Source of the DNA: Pseudomonas putida
Lineage (GTDB): Bacteria; Pseudomonadota; Gammaproteobacteria; Pseudomonadales; Pseudomonadaceae
DNA length: 64,000 nt
Direction: 5' to 3'
NCBI GenBank assembly: GCA_029953615.1
Contig: CP124529.1
Span: 682,001-746,000, forward strand
Below, in pieces: positions 1 to 7,745 of the stretch (position 1 is its first letter; each line of letters begins with the position of its first letter). The notes beneath the pieces are model-generated. The model was given only the letters and a program-made list of their open reading frames with translations. It was not told the origin of the DNA and ran no database searches. A program made the position numbers and the translations under genes.

Positions 1-1173
1 GAGCCATCGCCGCTGGGTATCAGTGTCGCCTCGCCACGCCTGGACATCGGCCAGAGCGTGGCCTGGAAGGACGGCATCGTCGACCGGCTGACCACCGGCG
101 TCGCCGCGCTGCTGAAAAAGCACGGGGTTAAAGTGATCCATGGCTGGGCGAAGGTCCTCGACGGCAAGCAGGTCGAGGTCGATGGCCAGCGTATCCAGTG
201 CGAACACCTGTTGCTGGCCACGGGCTCCAGCAGCGTCGAACTGCCGATGCTGCCGCTGGGCGGGCCGATCATTTCCTCGACCGAAGCCCTGGCGCCGAAA
301 ACCCTGCCGCAGCACCTTGTGGTGGTGGGCGGCGGCTATATCGGCCTGGAACTGGGCATTGCCTACCGCAAGCTGGGCGCGCAGGTCAGTGTGGTGGAAG
401 CGCGCGAGCGCATCCTGCCGACCTACGACAGCGAGCTGACCGCCCCGGTGGCCGAATCGCTGAAGAAGCTGGGCATCGCCCTGCACCTGGGCCATAGCGT
501 CGAAGGTTACGAAGGCGGCTGCCTGCTGGCCCGTGATGGCCAGGGCGGGCAACTGCGCCTGGAAGCCGACCAGGTGCTGGTGGCCGTAGGCCGTCGGCCA
601 CGCACGCAAGGTTTCAACCTGGAGTGCCTGGACCTGAAGATGAACGGCGCCGCCGTCGCCATCGACGAGCGCTGCCAGACCAGCATGCGCAACGTCTGGG
701 CCATCGGCGACGTGGCCGGCGAACCGATGCTTGCGCACCGGGCCATGGCCCAGGGCGAGATGGTCGCGGAGATCATCGCCGGCAAGGCACGCCGTTTCGA
801 ACCCAGCGCGATCGCCGCGGTATGTTTCACCGACCCGGAAGTGGTGGTGGTCGGCAAGACCCCGGAGCAAGCCAGCCAGCAAGGGCTGGACTGCATCGTC
901 GCGCAGTTCCCGTTCGCCGCCAATGGCCGGGCCATGAGCCTGGAATCCAAAAGCGGTTTCGTGCGCGTGGTGGCGCGCCGTGACAACCACCTTATCCTTG
1001 GTTGGCAGGCGGTTGGCGTGGCTGTTTCCGAGTTGTCGACGGCGTTTGCCCAGTCGCTGGAGATGGGCGCGTGCCTGGAGGACGTAGCCGGCACCATCCA
1101 TGCCCACCCGACACTGGGTGAGGCGGTACAGGAAGCGGCACTGCGCGCCCTGGGCCACGCTCTGCATATCTGA
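1..1173 (+). CDS. lpdV: Dihydrolipoyl dehydrogenase (E3) of the branched-chain 2-oxoacid dehydrogenase complex, 5'-truncated by the window
   Basis: This is the FAD/NAD-linked disulfide oxidoreductase that reoxidises lipoamide on the E2 subunit during valine, leucine and isoleucine catabolism. The frame is open from base 1 with no start codon, so the gene enters from the left. About 390 codons are visible against 459 in P. putida LpdV, so roughly 69 residues, including the FAD-binding N terminus and the redox-active Cys pair, lie outside. Visible are the second Rossmann motif [13 protein letters not shown], the FAD-contact stretch [16 protein letters not shown], and the C-terminal catalytic [10 protein letters not shown] with the His-Glu pair. 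The sequence reads as LpdV rather than the pyruvate or 2-oxoglutarate complex E3 paralogues. It is expected to be the last gene of a bkdA1-bkdA2-bkdB-lpdV operon, and a terminator hairpin follows directly. Confidence 0.96.
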   Translation, partial: EPSPLGISVASPRLDIGQSVAWKDGIVDRLTTGVAALLKKHGVKVIHGWAKVLDGKQVEVDGQRIQCEHLLLATGSSSVELPMLPLGGPIISSTEALAPKTLPQHLVVVGGGYIGLELGIAYRKLGAQVSVVEARERILPTYDSELTAPVAESLKKLGIALHLGHSVEGYEGGCLLARDGQGGQLRLEADQVLVAVGRRPRTQGFNLECLDLKMNGAAVAIDERCQTSMRNVWAIGDVAGEPMLAHRAMAQGEMVAEIIAGKARRFEPSAIAAVCFTDPEVVVVGKTPEQASQQGLDCIVAQFPFAANGRAMSLESKSGFVRVVARRDNHLILGWQAVGVAVSELSTAFAQSLEMGACLEDVAGTIHAHPTLGEAVQEAALRALGHALHI

Positions 1174-1199
1174 CACTGAAGCGGCTGAGGCCGATTTGG

Positions 1200-1232
1200 C
1201 CCGCTGCGCCCCAGGCGCCGCGGGTCTTTTTT
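1200..1232 (+). terminator. Rho-independent terminator after lpdV
   Basis: An 11-bp GC stem with one mismatch (CCCGCTGCGCC paired with GGCGCCGCGGG) closes a three-base loop and is followed by TCTTTTTT. It lies 27 bases after the lpdV stop and would end the bkd operon. Confidence 0.8.
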
Positions 1233-1246
1233 CATGCCTGATCGGT

Positions 1247-1343
1247 GCCGGCCTCTTCGCGGGTAAACCCGCCCACAGGATTTGTGCTGCCTTTGAGCCT
1301 TGTGCAATACCTGTGGGAGCGGGTCCACCCGCGAAGAGGCCCG
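1247..1343. repeat. REP pair, class A (CGCGGG..CCCGC type)
   Basis: Two inverted copies of the P. putida 35-bp REP lie between convergent lpdV and the diguanylate cyclase gene. The first is near 1247-1279 and the second near 1311-1343, each built on CTTCGCGGGTNNACCCGC and the CCCACAGG tail. Confidence 0.85.
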
Positions 1344-1349
1344 CTCGGT

Positions 1350-2348
1350 TTACTCCGAAATGGCGTTCTTGCCAGCATCCTTGGCCCGGTACAGCGCCTG
1401 GTCGGCACGCGCCAGCAGCGTATACGGGTCATCTTCTTCCTGCCATTGCACCACGCCGTAGCTCATGGTCAGCCGGCAATCGCCCACCGGCCCCAGCCGC
1501 TCCATCACCTGGCGCAATCGCCACGCCACCTCCAGCGCTTCGCCCAGCGAGGTCTGTGGCAGCACGATGGCGAACTCGTCACCACCCCAACGGGCCAGCA
1601 GGTCCGGCTCTCGCAGGCAGGTTCGCAGGCTGTCGACCACCCGCACCAGCGCCGCATCACCCTGGGCATGGCCATAACGGTCATTGATCGGCTTGAAGTC
1701 ATCCAGGTCCATGGCAATCAGCGACAACGGCTGGCGAAAGCGCTGGGCGCGCTGACATTCCCGCTGCAGCACGTTTTCCAGCCGGTAGCGGTTGGCGACC
1801 CGGGTCAAGGCATCGCGTTCGGCCAACTCGCGGTTCTCATCCAGTTGCCGCTGCAACTGCTGGTTCACCCACGACAGCTCGCGGGTGCGTTCGGCGACCT
1901 GGCTTTCCAGCGACTGGTTCTTCTGCTGCAGCTGCGCCACCAGGCGTTTGCCGGCATCGATGTTGCGGTGGGCACCAAGCATGCGCGCCACCGAGCCATC
2001 CGGATTACGGTCGATGATGTAGCCGCTGTCCTCGACCCACAGGTAGCTACCGTCCTGGCAACGACAGCGGTATTCGACCAGGTAGTGCTCGTTGCGCTGG
2101 TTTATGTACGCCTCGAAATGCGCCATCACCCGAGGGTAGTCCTCCGGGTGGATCACGCTTTCCCAGGTGAGCACTGAATTGGCCATGGAATGGCTGGGGT
2201 AGCCGAGCATGGCGTACCAGCCCGGGTTGCGATAGACGTAGCCGGTATTGGCATTCCAGTCCCAAATGCCATCGCTGATCAAATCGAACAACGTATGCAA
2301 CTGCTGCTCGCTGAAGCCGGCAGGTACCGGCCGGGTTTCCTGACTCAT
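1350..2348 (-). CDS. PAS-GGDEF diguanylate cyclase
   Basis: This 332-aa protein is predicted to make cyclic di-GMP from two GTP in the cytoplasm in response to a signal sensed by its PAS domain. Residues about 12-135 form a PAS/PAC unit (ISDGIWDWNANTGYVYRNPGW; terminal GAHRNIDAGKR). Residues about 135-175 look like a helical coiled-coil linker, and the GGDEF domain fills the rest. The active-site motif GGDEF is intact, and an REPD sequence sits exactly five residues before it, matching the allosteric RxxD I-site, so product inhibition is likely. There are no membrane segments or EAL domain. It stands alone, convergent with lpdV across a REP pair. ATG at 2348 is used. The enzyme class is clear, but the signal and the controlled phenotype cannot be read from sequence. 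Confidence 0.93.
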   Translation of the reverse strand: MSQETRPVPAGFSEQQLHTLFDLISDGIWDWNANTGYVYRNPGWYAMLGYPSHSMANSVLTWESVIHPEDYPRVMAHFEAYINQRNEHYLVEYRCRCQDGSYLWVEDSGYIIDRNPDGSVARMLGAHRNIDAGKRLVAQLQQKNQSLESQVAERTRELSWVNQQLQRQLDENRELAERDALTRVANRYRLENVLQRECQRAQRFRQPLSLIAMDLDDFKPINDRYGHAQGDAALVRVVDSLRTCLREPDLLARWGGDEFAIVLPQTSLGEALEVAWRLRQVMERLGPVGDCRLTMSYGVVQWQEEDDPYTLLARADQALYRAKDAGKNAISE

Positions 2349-2564
2349 GAATGCTCTCCCTGATGCCCAGCAACTTCGCTCCGATCAAGGGGCTGCCGAC
2401 AGTGGTGGTCATTGCCGCAGGCGGCAAGGTCATGCCTCTGACGGGCAAGCATATGCCCAGCGTGCCACCATCGGAATACCCCAACCCCTTATTTTCTCGG
2501 CGTTGGCGGCTGGCATGGCATTTGCCATTCCACACTGGCCAATCACCTTTCCGAGGAGGACCCC

Positions 2565-3095
2565 ATGTCGATTGCCATCAACGGCCTCGGCTGGCAGGCC
2601 GTAGTACATCAGCAGCAGCGCACCAGCAACGAGCAAACGCCGGCCAATGGCCCGCAGCTCAGCCCGCTGATGGTCGCCAGCAATGCCACCGCGCAACACG
2701 GCAGCCGAGGCAATACTGCGCAGCAGAATGCCGAGGACGCCCGCGAAGAAGCCTTTGCCAGGCTCAAGGTAATGCTGCACAACCCCGAGGCCGCCGGCAG
2801 CCCACCGGGGGACAGGGCGACTGCGGAAACCAGCAGCGCCCGCCAGGCCTTTGACGACTACATGAACAAGACCCCGGGCGAGATGATCAAGGAGAAGCTG
2901 TTGCATGAACTGGGCATGACCGAGGACGAATACAACGCCTTGCCGCCCGAGCAGAAGGAAAAGGTCGCCCAGCAGCTTGCCCAACGCATGCAGGAAGATG
3001 TGGAAATAAAGACCCAGGCAAAGATCGACGCCCAAGCCACTGCGCGGGAAACCACTGAGGATGGGCAGCACCTGACAACACGCACGGGAATGTAA
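2565..3095 (+). CDS. Conserved hypothetical protein, 176 aa
   Basis: I do not recognise a characterised family. A good ribosome-binding site (GAGGAGG, 2552-2558) precedes ATG 2565, and coding bias matches the neighbours. The N-terminal half is Gln/Asn/Ala-rich and looks disordered. The C-terminal half (about residues 85-165) is charged and helical, with a segment near MTEDEYNALPPEQKEKV that resembles small helical bundles. There is no signal peptide, membrane segment, cysteine or obvious catalytic motif. It lies alone between the divergent diguanylate cyclase and a convergent tRNA-Arg gene. A soluble, possibly secreted-effector-like or regulatory protein is conceivable, but no function can be assigned. 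Confidence 0.75.
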   Translation: MSIAINGLGWQAVVHQQQRTSNEQTPANGPQLSPLMVASNATAQHGSRGNTAQQNAEDAREEAFARLKVMLHNPEAAGSPPGDRATAETSSARQAFDDYMNKTPGEMIKEKLLHELGMTEDEYNALPPEQKEKVAQQLAQRMQEDVEIKTQAKIDAQATARETTEDGQHLTTRTGM

Positions 3096-3116
3096 CAGGG
3101 GTACGAGGGATAAATG

Positions 3117-3193
3117 GCGTCCCAGGCAGGAATTGAACCTGCAACCTTCCCCTTAGGAGGGGGATGCTCTATCCAATTGAGCTACTGAGACGC
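3117..3193 (-). tRNA. tRNA-Arg (anticodon CCT)
   Basis: On the minus strand the acceptor arms GCGTCTC and GGGACGC pair (one G-U), the D arm reads AGCTCAATTGGATAGAGC, the anticodon arm is TCCCC-CTCCTAA-GGGGA with anticodon CCT, and the T arm contains GGTTCAATTCC. It reads the rare AGG codon. No full CCA triplet is encoded after the stem. Confidence 0.95.
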
Positions 3194-3302
3194 AAGTGCC
3201 GGCAACGAGCGCTGCACAGCGGGACGGCCAGCATGTTAACCAGCATGCCGGCGTTTGTCATGCTTCAAGCGGGCTTTTTCGCGTAATCCTTTTCTGCCAA
3301 TG

Positions 3303-3902
3303 CTACACCTGCGGCAACACACCTTCATCACGCAGCAGCGCGAACAACGCCGCGACCGCTGCTTCCAGGCTGGTGGAATTGTCCAGCACATGCACCGACG
3401 GATCGTTCAGCGCCTGCAAGCGGGCGTTACGGGCCAGCCGCTGCTCGACCTCATCTGCGGTTTCCCGACCGCGCGCCAGCAAGCGCTCGCGCAGCACCTC
3501 GGGCCTGACCTCGACACGCACTGCCAGCAGGTTCGGGTAGCGCTGGCGCGCCTCGGTCAGATAAGCCCGCGAACCATTCACCAGCACCGCCCTGCCCGCC
3601 GCCAGCCACTGGTCAAGCTGCTGTGGAATACCGTAATCCAGGCCATTGGCTCGCCAATGCATGGCGAACGCCCCCTGAGCCCGCAGTGTTTCGAACTGTT
3701 CGGCCGTGACCCCGTGGGCGGCTTCGCCCCTGGCTTCGGCCGAACGGGTTATGACGCGACGGGCGATTTCCACCCCGGCGGCAGTCAGCCGCTCACGTGA
3801 CGCGTCGATCAGGGAATCTTTCCCTGAACCCGACGGTCCTATAAGAAATATCAACCGGCCTGTCCCTGATTGGCGGTCGCTTGCGTCATGTTGCATAGCC
3901 AC
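3303..3902 (-). CDS. phnN: Ribose 1,5-bisphosphate phosphokinase
   Basis: PhnN phosphorylates ribose 1,5-bisphosphate with ATP to give PRPP, the last salvage step after C-P lyase attack on phosphonates. The 199-aa product has the guanylate-kinase fold: a P-loop GPSGSGKDS near residue 25, then RVITRSAEARGEAAHG and HWRANGLDYGIP, typical of PhnN rather than Gmk. No other phn gene is nearby, so it works apart from any C-P lyase operon here. ATG 3902 gives MAMQHDAS; a second ATG two codons later is equally possible. The gene is convergent with nothing on its 3' side except the tRNA-Arg gene, about 110 bases away. Confidence 0.9.
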   Translation of the reverse strand: MAMQHDASDRQSGTGRLIFLIGPSGSGKDSLIDASRERLTAAGVEIARRVITRSAEARGEAAHGVTAEQFETLRAQGAFAMHWRANGLDYGIPQQLDQWLAAGRAVLVNGSRAYLTEARQRYPNLLAVRVEVRPEVLRERLLARGRETADEVEQRLARNARLQALNDPSVHVLDNSTSLEAAVAALFALLRDEGVLPQV

Positions 3903-4241
3903 TATGCTCTATGAGAGGGAACCGGCGCATTCTAGTGGTTTTCCAGTCCTTTTGCTGCTTTTTACCAGTTTTTGACGGCAAAAGTCTGACAGTTGGGCAA
4001 GCCGGCGCATGTAAAACTTTTCAAACCAGTACTCATTTCTGATAATTGGTACTGGCATAAAGCCTTTATTCGGCTCACTATTTGTCACAGAATTGACGCC
4101 AAGGAAACGGCGACCATGAGGCAAGATGAGCATCCATTTTTCACCGACGGTTGAACATTCTGTCGTCGCCACGGTCGTACTACCACCCCGTGCGGCCAAT
4201 TTGAGAACCGCTTCCCCTGAACCAAAATCCGGTCAATTTAT
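3903..4241. other. Intergenic region between divergent phnN and amrZ
   Basis: These 339 bases are clearly more AT-rich than the flanks and show no convincing gene. The minus-strand open frame across it has no ribosome-binding site and an unnatural composition. It should hold the amrZ promoter. The GGCATAAAGCC motif at 4054-4064 resembles an AmrZ-type operator. Confidence 0.6.
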
Positions 4242-4568
4242 ATGCGCCCAATGAAACAGGCTATTTATTCGAGCCGCACCGCTGACAAGTTCGTCGTCCG
4301 CCTGCCAGACGGAATGCGTGAGCGCATTGCCGAGGTAGCGCGCAACCATCACCGCAGCATGAACTCCGAGATCATCGCGCGCCTGGAACAGAGCCTTATC
4401 CAGGAAGGTGCGCTGGGTGACGAGTTGAGCATGCGCCTGGACAGCCCCGAACTGTCCCTGCATGAACGCGAGTTGCTGCAACGCTTCCGCCAACTGTCCC
4501 ACCGCCAGCAGAACGCGCTGGTCGCCCTCATCGCTCACGATGTGGAAATGGCTGCCGACGCTTCCTGA
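4242..4568 (+). CDS. amrZ: Ribbon-helix-helix transcriptional regulator AmrZ (AlgZ)
   Basis: AmrZ is a small Arc-type DNA-binding protein that, in pseudomonads, controls alginate, motility and c-di-GMP genes and represses its own transcription. The 108-aa product has the flexible N-terminal arm followed by [19 protein letters not shown], in which the beta strand KFVVRLPDG contacts DNA. Two helices ([25 protein letters not shown]) complete the Arc domain by residue about 60. The C-terminal tetramerisation part contains [28 protein letters not shown], which is very well kept in the family. ATG 4242 is chosen by this alignment. A terminator follows at once, so the gene is monocistronic. Confidence 0.95.
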   Translation: MRPMKQAIYSSRTADKFVVRLPDGMRERIAEVARNHHRSMNSEIIARLEQSLIQEGALGDELSMRLDSPELSLHERELLQRFRQLSHRQQNALVALIAHDVEMAADAS

Positions 4569-4586
4569 GGTTTGCAGTGCACATGA

Positions 4587-4613
4587 AAAAGCCAGCGTAA
4601 GCTGGCTTTTTTT
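4587..4613 (+). terminator. Rho-independent terminator after amrZ
   Basis: The stem AAGCCAGC / GCTGGCTT with a GTAA tetraloop is followed by a run of T residues and lies 19 bases past the amrZ stop. Confidence 0.88.
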
Positions 4614-4648
4614 ATGGGCGGACGGTCCTGCAGGAGACGCGGTCCTTT

Positions 4649-4764
4649 GTAGGAGCGGCCTTGTGTCGCGATGGGCCGCCAGGCGGCCCCAAAAATTCAT
4701 GCCGCACCGTTGAAATCCTGGGGCCGCCTTGCGGCCCATCGCGACACAAGGCTGCTCCTACAGG
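4649..4764. repeat. REP pair, class B (GGGCCGC..GCGGCCC with CTCCTAC tail)
   Basis: Two inverted copies (4649-4690 and 4719-4764) lie between convergent amrZ and mgtE. Each has a GGGCCGC palindrome, the stretch CATCGCGACACAAGG and the tail GCTCCTAC. This is the same class that the IS110-family element at 50.6 kb has entered. Confidence 0.85.
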
Positions 4765-4789
4765 GATCGCGTAGGCCGGAAAGACCGGG

Positions 4790-6232
4790 TTAGAGCAGGA
4801 ACAGCGTGGCCAGCCCAAGGAAGATGAAGAACCCGCCACTGTCGGTCACCGCGGTAATCATCACGCTGGAGCCCATCGCCGGGTCGCGCCCCAGGCGAGT
4901 CAGGGTCATCGGGATCAACACCCCCATCAAGGCCGCCAACAGCAGGTTCAAGGTCATCGCCGCGGTCATCACCAGGCCCAACGACCAGCTGCCATACAGC
5001 CAGAATGCCACCGCACCGATCACCCCGCCCCAGATCAGGCCGTTGAGCAGCGATACCGCCAGCTCCTTGCGCATCAGGCGGCTGGTGTTGCCCGGCGACA
5101 CCTGGTCCAGCGCCATGGCGCGTACGATCATGGTGATGGTCTGGTTACCGGAGTTGCCGCCAATACCCGCCACGATCGGCATCAACGCCGCCAGGGCTAC
5201 CAGTTTCTCGATCGAACCTTCGAACAGGCCGATCACACGCGACGCAACGAAAGCAGTGATCAGGTTGATGGCCAACCAGGCCCAGCGGTTGCGCAGCGAA
5301 CGCCAGACCGAGGCGAAGATATCTTCTTCCTCGCGCAAACCGGCCATGTTCAGCACTTCGCTTTCGCTTTCTTCACGAATCAGATCGACCATTTCGTCGA
5401 TGGTCAAACGGCCGATCAGGCGTTCGTTCTTGTCCACCACCGGCGCCGATACCAGGTCATAACGCTCGAAGGCCTGCGCCGCATCATAGGCATCTTCCTC
5501 GGGGTGGAAGGAGACCGGGTCGGTCGCCATGACCTCCGCCACCATTTTCTCCGGGTCGTTGACCAGCAGGCGCTTGATCGGCAATACGCCCTTGAGAATG
5601 CCGTCATAGTCGACCACGAACAGTTTGTCAGTGTGGTTCGGCAGCTCTTTCAGGCGGCGCAGGTAGCGCAACACCACTTCCAGGCTGACGTCTTCGCGGA
5701 TGGTGACCATCTCGAAGTCCATCAGCGCACCAACCTGCTCCTCGTCGTAGCTCAGCGCCGAACGCACGCGCTCGCGTTGCTGGGCATCGAGGGTTTCCAT
5801 CAGCTCGTGAACAACGTCACGCGGCAGCTCAGGGGCCAGGTCGGCCAGCTCGTCGGCGTCCATTTCCTTGGCGGCGGCGAGCAGCTCGTGATCGTCCATG
5901 TCGGCGATCAGCGATTGCCGCACAGCATCGGAGACTTCCAGCAGGATGTCGCCATCGCGATCCGAGCGCACCAGCTGCCAGACCGTCAGGCGGTCTTCCA
6001 GTGGCAAGGCTTCGAGGATATAGGCGATGTCGGCGGGGTGCAGGTCATCGAGCTTGCGCTGCAGCTCGACGAGGTTCTGCCGGTGGACCAGGTTTTCCAC
6101 CAGGTCGTGGTGGGCGCCTTCCTGACGGTGGGTCAGGTCTTCGACCACGCGCTGGCGCTGCAGCAGTTCGACCACCTGGGCCAGGCGGTCCTGCAGGCTT
6201 TCCTGCGCTTTTTTTACTTCTACTTCAGTCAT
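4790..6232 (-). CDS. mgtE: Magnesium transporter MgtE
   Basis: MgtE is an inner-membrane Mg2+ channel gated by cytoplasmic Mg2+. The 480-aa protein has an acidic N domain (residues about 35-170, with LHPADIAYILEALP and DADELADLAPELP), a CBS pair (about 170-290, ending RLIGRLTIDEMVDLI), a plug helix (ESEVLNMAGL), and a transmembrane pore domain of five helices containing PIVAGIGGNSGNQ and the terminal SGGFFIFLGLATLFLL. All hallmarks are intact. The start is ATG 6232 (MTEVEVKK), as in other Pseudomonas MgtE proteins; the frame stays open 30 bases further upstream, but that extension does not look like protein. It is transcribed alone, with REP elements on both sides. No M-box riboswitch is evident in the leader. 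Confidence 0.95.
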   Translation of the reverse strand: MTEVEVKKAQESLQDRLAQVVELLQRQRVVEDLTHRQEGAHHDLVENLVHRQNLVELQRKLDDLHPADIAYILEALPLEDRLTVWQLVRSDRDGDILLEVSDAVRQSLIADMDDHELLAAAKEMDADELADLAPELPRDVVHELMETLDAQQRERVRSALSYDEEQVGALMDFEMVTIREDVSLEVVLRYLRRLKELPNHTDKLFVVDYDGILKGVLPIKRLLVNDPEKMVAEVMATDPVSFHPEEDAYDAAQAFERYDLVSAPVVDKNERLIGRLTIDEMVDLIREESESEVLNMAGLREEEDIFASVWRSLRNRWAWLAINLITAFVASRVIGLFEGSIEKLVALAALMPIVAGIGGNSGNQTITMIVRAMALDQVSPGNTSRLMRKELAVSLLNGLIWGGVIGAVAFWLYGSWSLGLVMTAAMTLNLLLAALMGVLIPMTLTRLGRDPAMGSSVMITAVTDSGGFFIFLGLATLFLL

Positions 6233-6535
6233 AGGCGAACTCCACTCCCAGCAGCGGAGCACGCCGGGAGAATCAATCGGTCAGATCTTTCTGTATGAAT
6301 CTTGTTAGCGAGTAACTACTGGGTAAGTCCATGGTGGTTTTCCACAAGCCCCGGCGGGGCTGACGGGCGCAATCATACACTGCTAAAGCTGTCAGATCGC
6401 TTAAAATTTTGGCCAGAACAATCGTTTGCGTGATAAAGCTGGGACAACGCTCGAAGCTATCAGTGCGACGGTGGATCTGGCAGTTAAAGCACATTTGATA
6501 TGTGCCAGGATGTGTTTGTGGTGCCTGATCGATTC

Positions 6536-6640
6536 TGGGGCTGCTTTGCAGCCCATCGCGACACAAGGCCGCTCCTACAAGGGATCGCGTACTTCTGTAG
6601 GAGCGGCCTTGTGTCGCGAAAGGGTCGCGCAGCGGCCCCA
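6536..6640. repeat. REP pair, class B
   Basis: Two inverted copies meet head to head. The left one ends in GCTCCTACAAGGGATCGCG, and the right one starts GTAGGAGCGGCC. This intact pair shows what the IS110-family target at 50.6 kb looked like before insertion. Confidence 0.85.
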
Positions 6641-6703
6641 AAGGCACACGCTCAATCTACAGATGAGCTTAGATCGACATCAGCAACAATTCATTGGCGC
6701 AGA

Positions 6704-6735
6704 AAAACAAAAAGCCCGCTCAAATGAGCGGGCTT
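6704..6735 (-). terminator. Terminator of the tRNA-Arg cluster
   Basis: An 11-bp perfect stem AAGCCCGCTCA / TGAGCGGGCTT with a two-base spacer is followed, on the minus strand, by a T-rich tract (TTTTGTTTTT). It sits 13 bases beyond the last tRNA-Arg. Confidence 0.88.
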
Positions 6736-6747
6736 CTTGATTGGGTG

Positions 6748-6824
6748 TGGCGGACTCAGGAGGATTCGAACCTCCGACCGCTCGGTTCGTAGCCGAGTAC
6801 TCTATCCAGCTGAGCTATGAGTCC
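6748..6824 (-). tRNA. tRNA-Arg (anticodon ACG), copy 3
   Basis: The acceptor arms GGACTCA / TGAGTCC pair perfectly. The anticodon arm CTCGG-CTACGAA-CCGAG carries ACG, the T arm is GGAGGTTCGAATCCTCC, and CCA is encoded. It is the last of three near-identical tandem copies. The ACG anticodon is expected to be edited to ICG and read CGU, CGC and CGA. Confidence 0.97.
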
Positions 6825-7044
6825 GTGGTGGTAGTTTTAGACCAGGTTACCACTGGTTGGTTGAAGCGCCTTTGCAAGCAGAGCCACTTCAAAAAGTGGC
6901 GGACTCAGCAGGATTCGAACCTGCGACCGCTCGGTTCGTAGCCGAGTACTCTATCCAGCTGAGCTATGAGTCCGCGATGGTATTTTTAGACCAGGTTACC
7001 ACTGGTTTCTTGAAGCAGCCTTGCATGCAAAGCCACTTCAAAAG
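6825..7044. repeat. Tandem spacer repeats of the tRNA-Arg array
   Basis: The two spacers (6825-6896 and 6974-7044) are close copies sharing TTTTAGACCAGGTTACCACTGG and GCCACTTCAAAA. With the tRNAs they make a tandem unit of 148-149 bases. Confidence 0.85.
6897..6973 (-). tRNA. tRNA-Arg (anticodon ACG), copy 2
   Basis: It is identical to its neighbours except for one compensated change in the T stem (GCAGGTTCGAACCTGC in place of the GGAGG/CCTCC form). CCA is encoded. The spacer to the next copy is about 72 bases and is itself repeated. Confidence 0.97.
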
Positions 7045-7121
7045 TGGCGGACTCAGGAGGATTCGAACCTCCGACCGCTCGGTTCGTAGCCGAGTACTCT
7101 ATCCAGCTGAGCTATGAGTCC
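7045..7121 (-). tRNA. tRNA-Arg (anticodon ACG), copy 1
   Basis: This is the first of the tandem copies in transcription order. Acceptor, D, anticodon (ACG) and T arms are standard, and CCA is encoded. A strong sigma-70 promoter lies 14 bases upstream. Confidence 0.97.
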
Positions 7122-7135
7122 GTGTCTTGCCGCGC

Positions 7136-7163
7136 ATTATAGGTCGCTGAAACATTTTTGCAA
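7136..7163 (-). promoter_or_regulatory. Sigma-70 promoter of the tRNA-Arg cluster
   Basis: On the minus strand, TTGCAA (-35, 7158-7163) and TATAAT (-10, 7136-7141) are 16 bases apart, followed by a GC-rich discriminator (GCGCGGC) of the kind found at stringently controlled stable-RNA promoters. The first tRNA begins 14 bases later. Confidence 0.75.
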
Positions 7164-7227
7164 GAACTTTTTCGTTTAAAATCAACTACTTAGCGTTCTT
7201 ACCGTTTACAGCGCCCTAAGCGAATAA

Positions 7228-7318
7228 TGGCGGTGAAGGGGGGATTCGAACCCCCGATACCCTTATGAGGTATACTCCCTTAGCAGGGGAGCGCCTTCGG
7301 CCACTCGGCCACCTCACC
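7228..7318 (-). tRNA. tRNA-Ser (anticodon GCT)
   Basis: This is a class II tRNA with acceptor GGTGAGG / CTTCACC, anticodon arm CTCCC-CTGCTAA-GGGAG (GCT), a long variable arm (GTATACCTCATAAGGGTATC) and encoded CCA. It reads AGC and AGU. Confidence 0.97.
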
Positions 7319-7390
7319 GCAACACGAGGCGAATATTAAACAGGCTCTTCCTCGTTTGCAACCCTTTTTTTGAAAAAAACTTCAAAAAAA

Positions 7391-7579
7391 TTAAAGGCTT
7401 GGCTCCTCGTCCTTCTCTTTCTTGATCCGCAGGTAGATTTCTTCGCGGTGCACAGCCACTTCTTTCGGGGCGCTGACGCCAATACGCACCTGGTTGCCTT
7501 TGACGCCGAGCACCGTCACGGTGATCTCGCCGTCTCCAATGATCAGGCTCTCGGCGCACCGACGAGTCAGAATCAACAT
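7391..7579 (-). CDS. csrA: Carbon storage regulator CsrA/RsmA
   Basis: CsrA is a dimeric RNA-binding protein that binds GGA motifs in mRNA leaders and is titrated by RsmX/Y/Z small RNAs through the Gac system. The 62-aa product starts [16 protein letters not shown] and has the conserved [23 protein letters not shown], including the RNA-contacting Arg residues of strands 1 and 5. The short acidic tail [10 protein letters not shown] is normal for Pseudomonas. ATG 7579 follows a strong AAGGAGAAA ribosome-binding site; an upstream in-frame start would add an unnatural MRKEKA. It lies downstream of alaS-lysC in the usual pseudomonad order. It is one of several Csr paralogues expected in this group. 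Confidence 0.97.
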   Translation of the reverse strand: MLILTRRCAESLIIGDGEITVTVLGVKGNQVRIGVSAPKEVAVHREEIYLRIKKEKDEEPSL

Positions 7580-7745
7580 AGCTTTCTCCTTACGCAAAAC
7601 ATTCAGGGGTAACAGTCATGGGTGTTGCGGCCTGGTCGTGGACGACGACTCGGGGCCCGGTTACTCACCACGCAGGGCAGGACAGGCCTGCGTGGCGAGC
7701 AGAAACGCGAAGGGCGCGGCAAGCCGCGCCCTTCCAGGCAGCGTA

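Larger units (their letters stand above)
6233..6747. other. Intergenic region between mgtE and the tRNA cluster
   Basis: No gene is supported in these 515 bases. They hold the mgtE promoter and leader (AT-rich near 6280-6520), a class B REP pair (6536-6640) and the terminator of the tRNA-Arg cluster (6704-6735). Confidence 0.6.

Noticed and set aside
3117..3193. tRNA-Arg(CCT) as a genomic-island attachment site
   Set aside because: No integrase, direct repeat of the tRNA 3' end or atypical gene block is visible beside it in this window.
3909..4199. Minus-strand open frame of 96 codons upstream of phnN
   Set aside because: No ribosome-binding site, unnatural residue order, AT-rich intergenic composition. 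It is more likely the amrZ promoter region.
6233..6530. M-box (magnesium) riboswitch before mgtE
   Set aside because: I found no recognisable M-box pairing pattern in the leader, and Pseudomonas mgtE is not known to use one.
6748..7121. CRISPR-like regular repeats
   Set aside because: The repeats are tandem tRNA-Arg genes with duplicated spacers, and the unit is 148-149 bases. No CRISPR array or cas gene is present.
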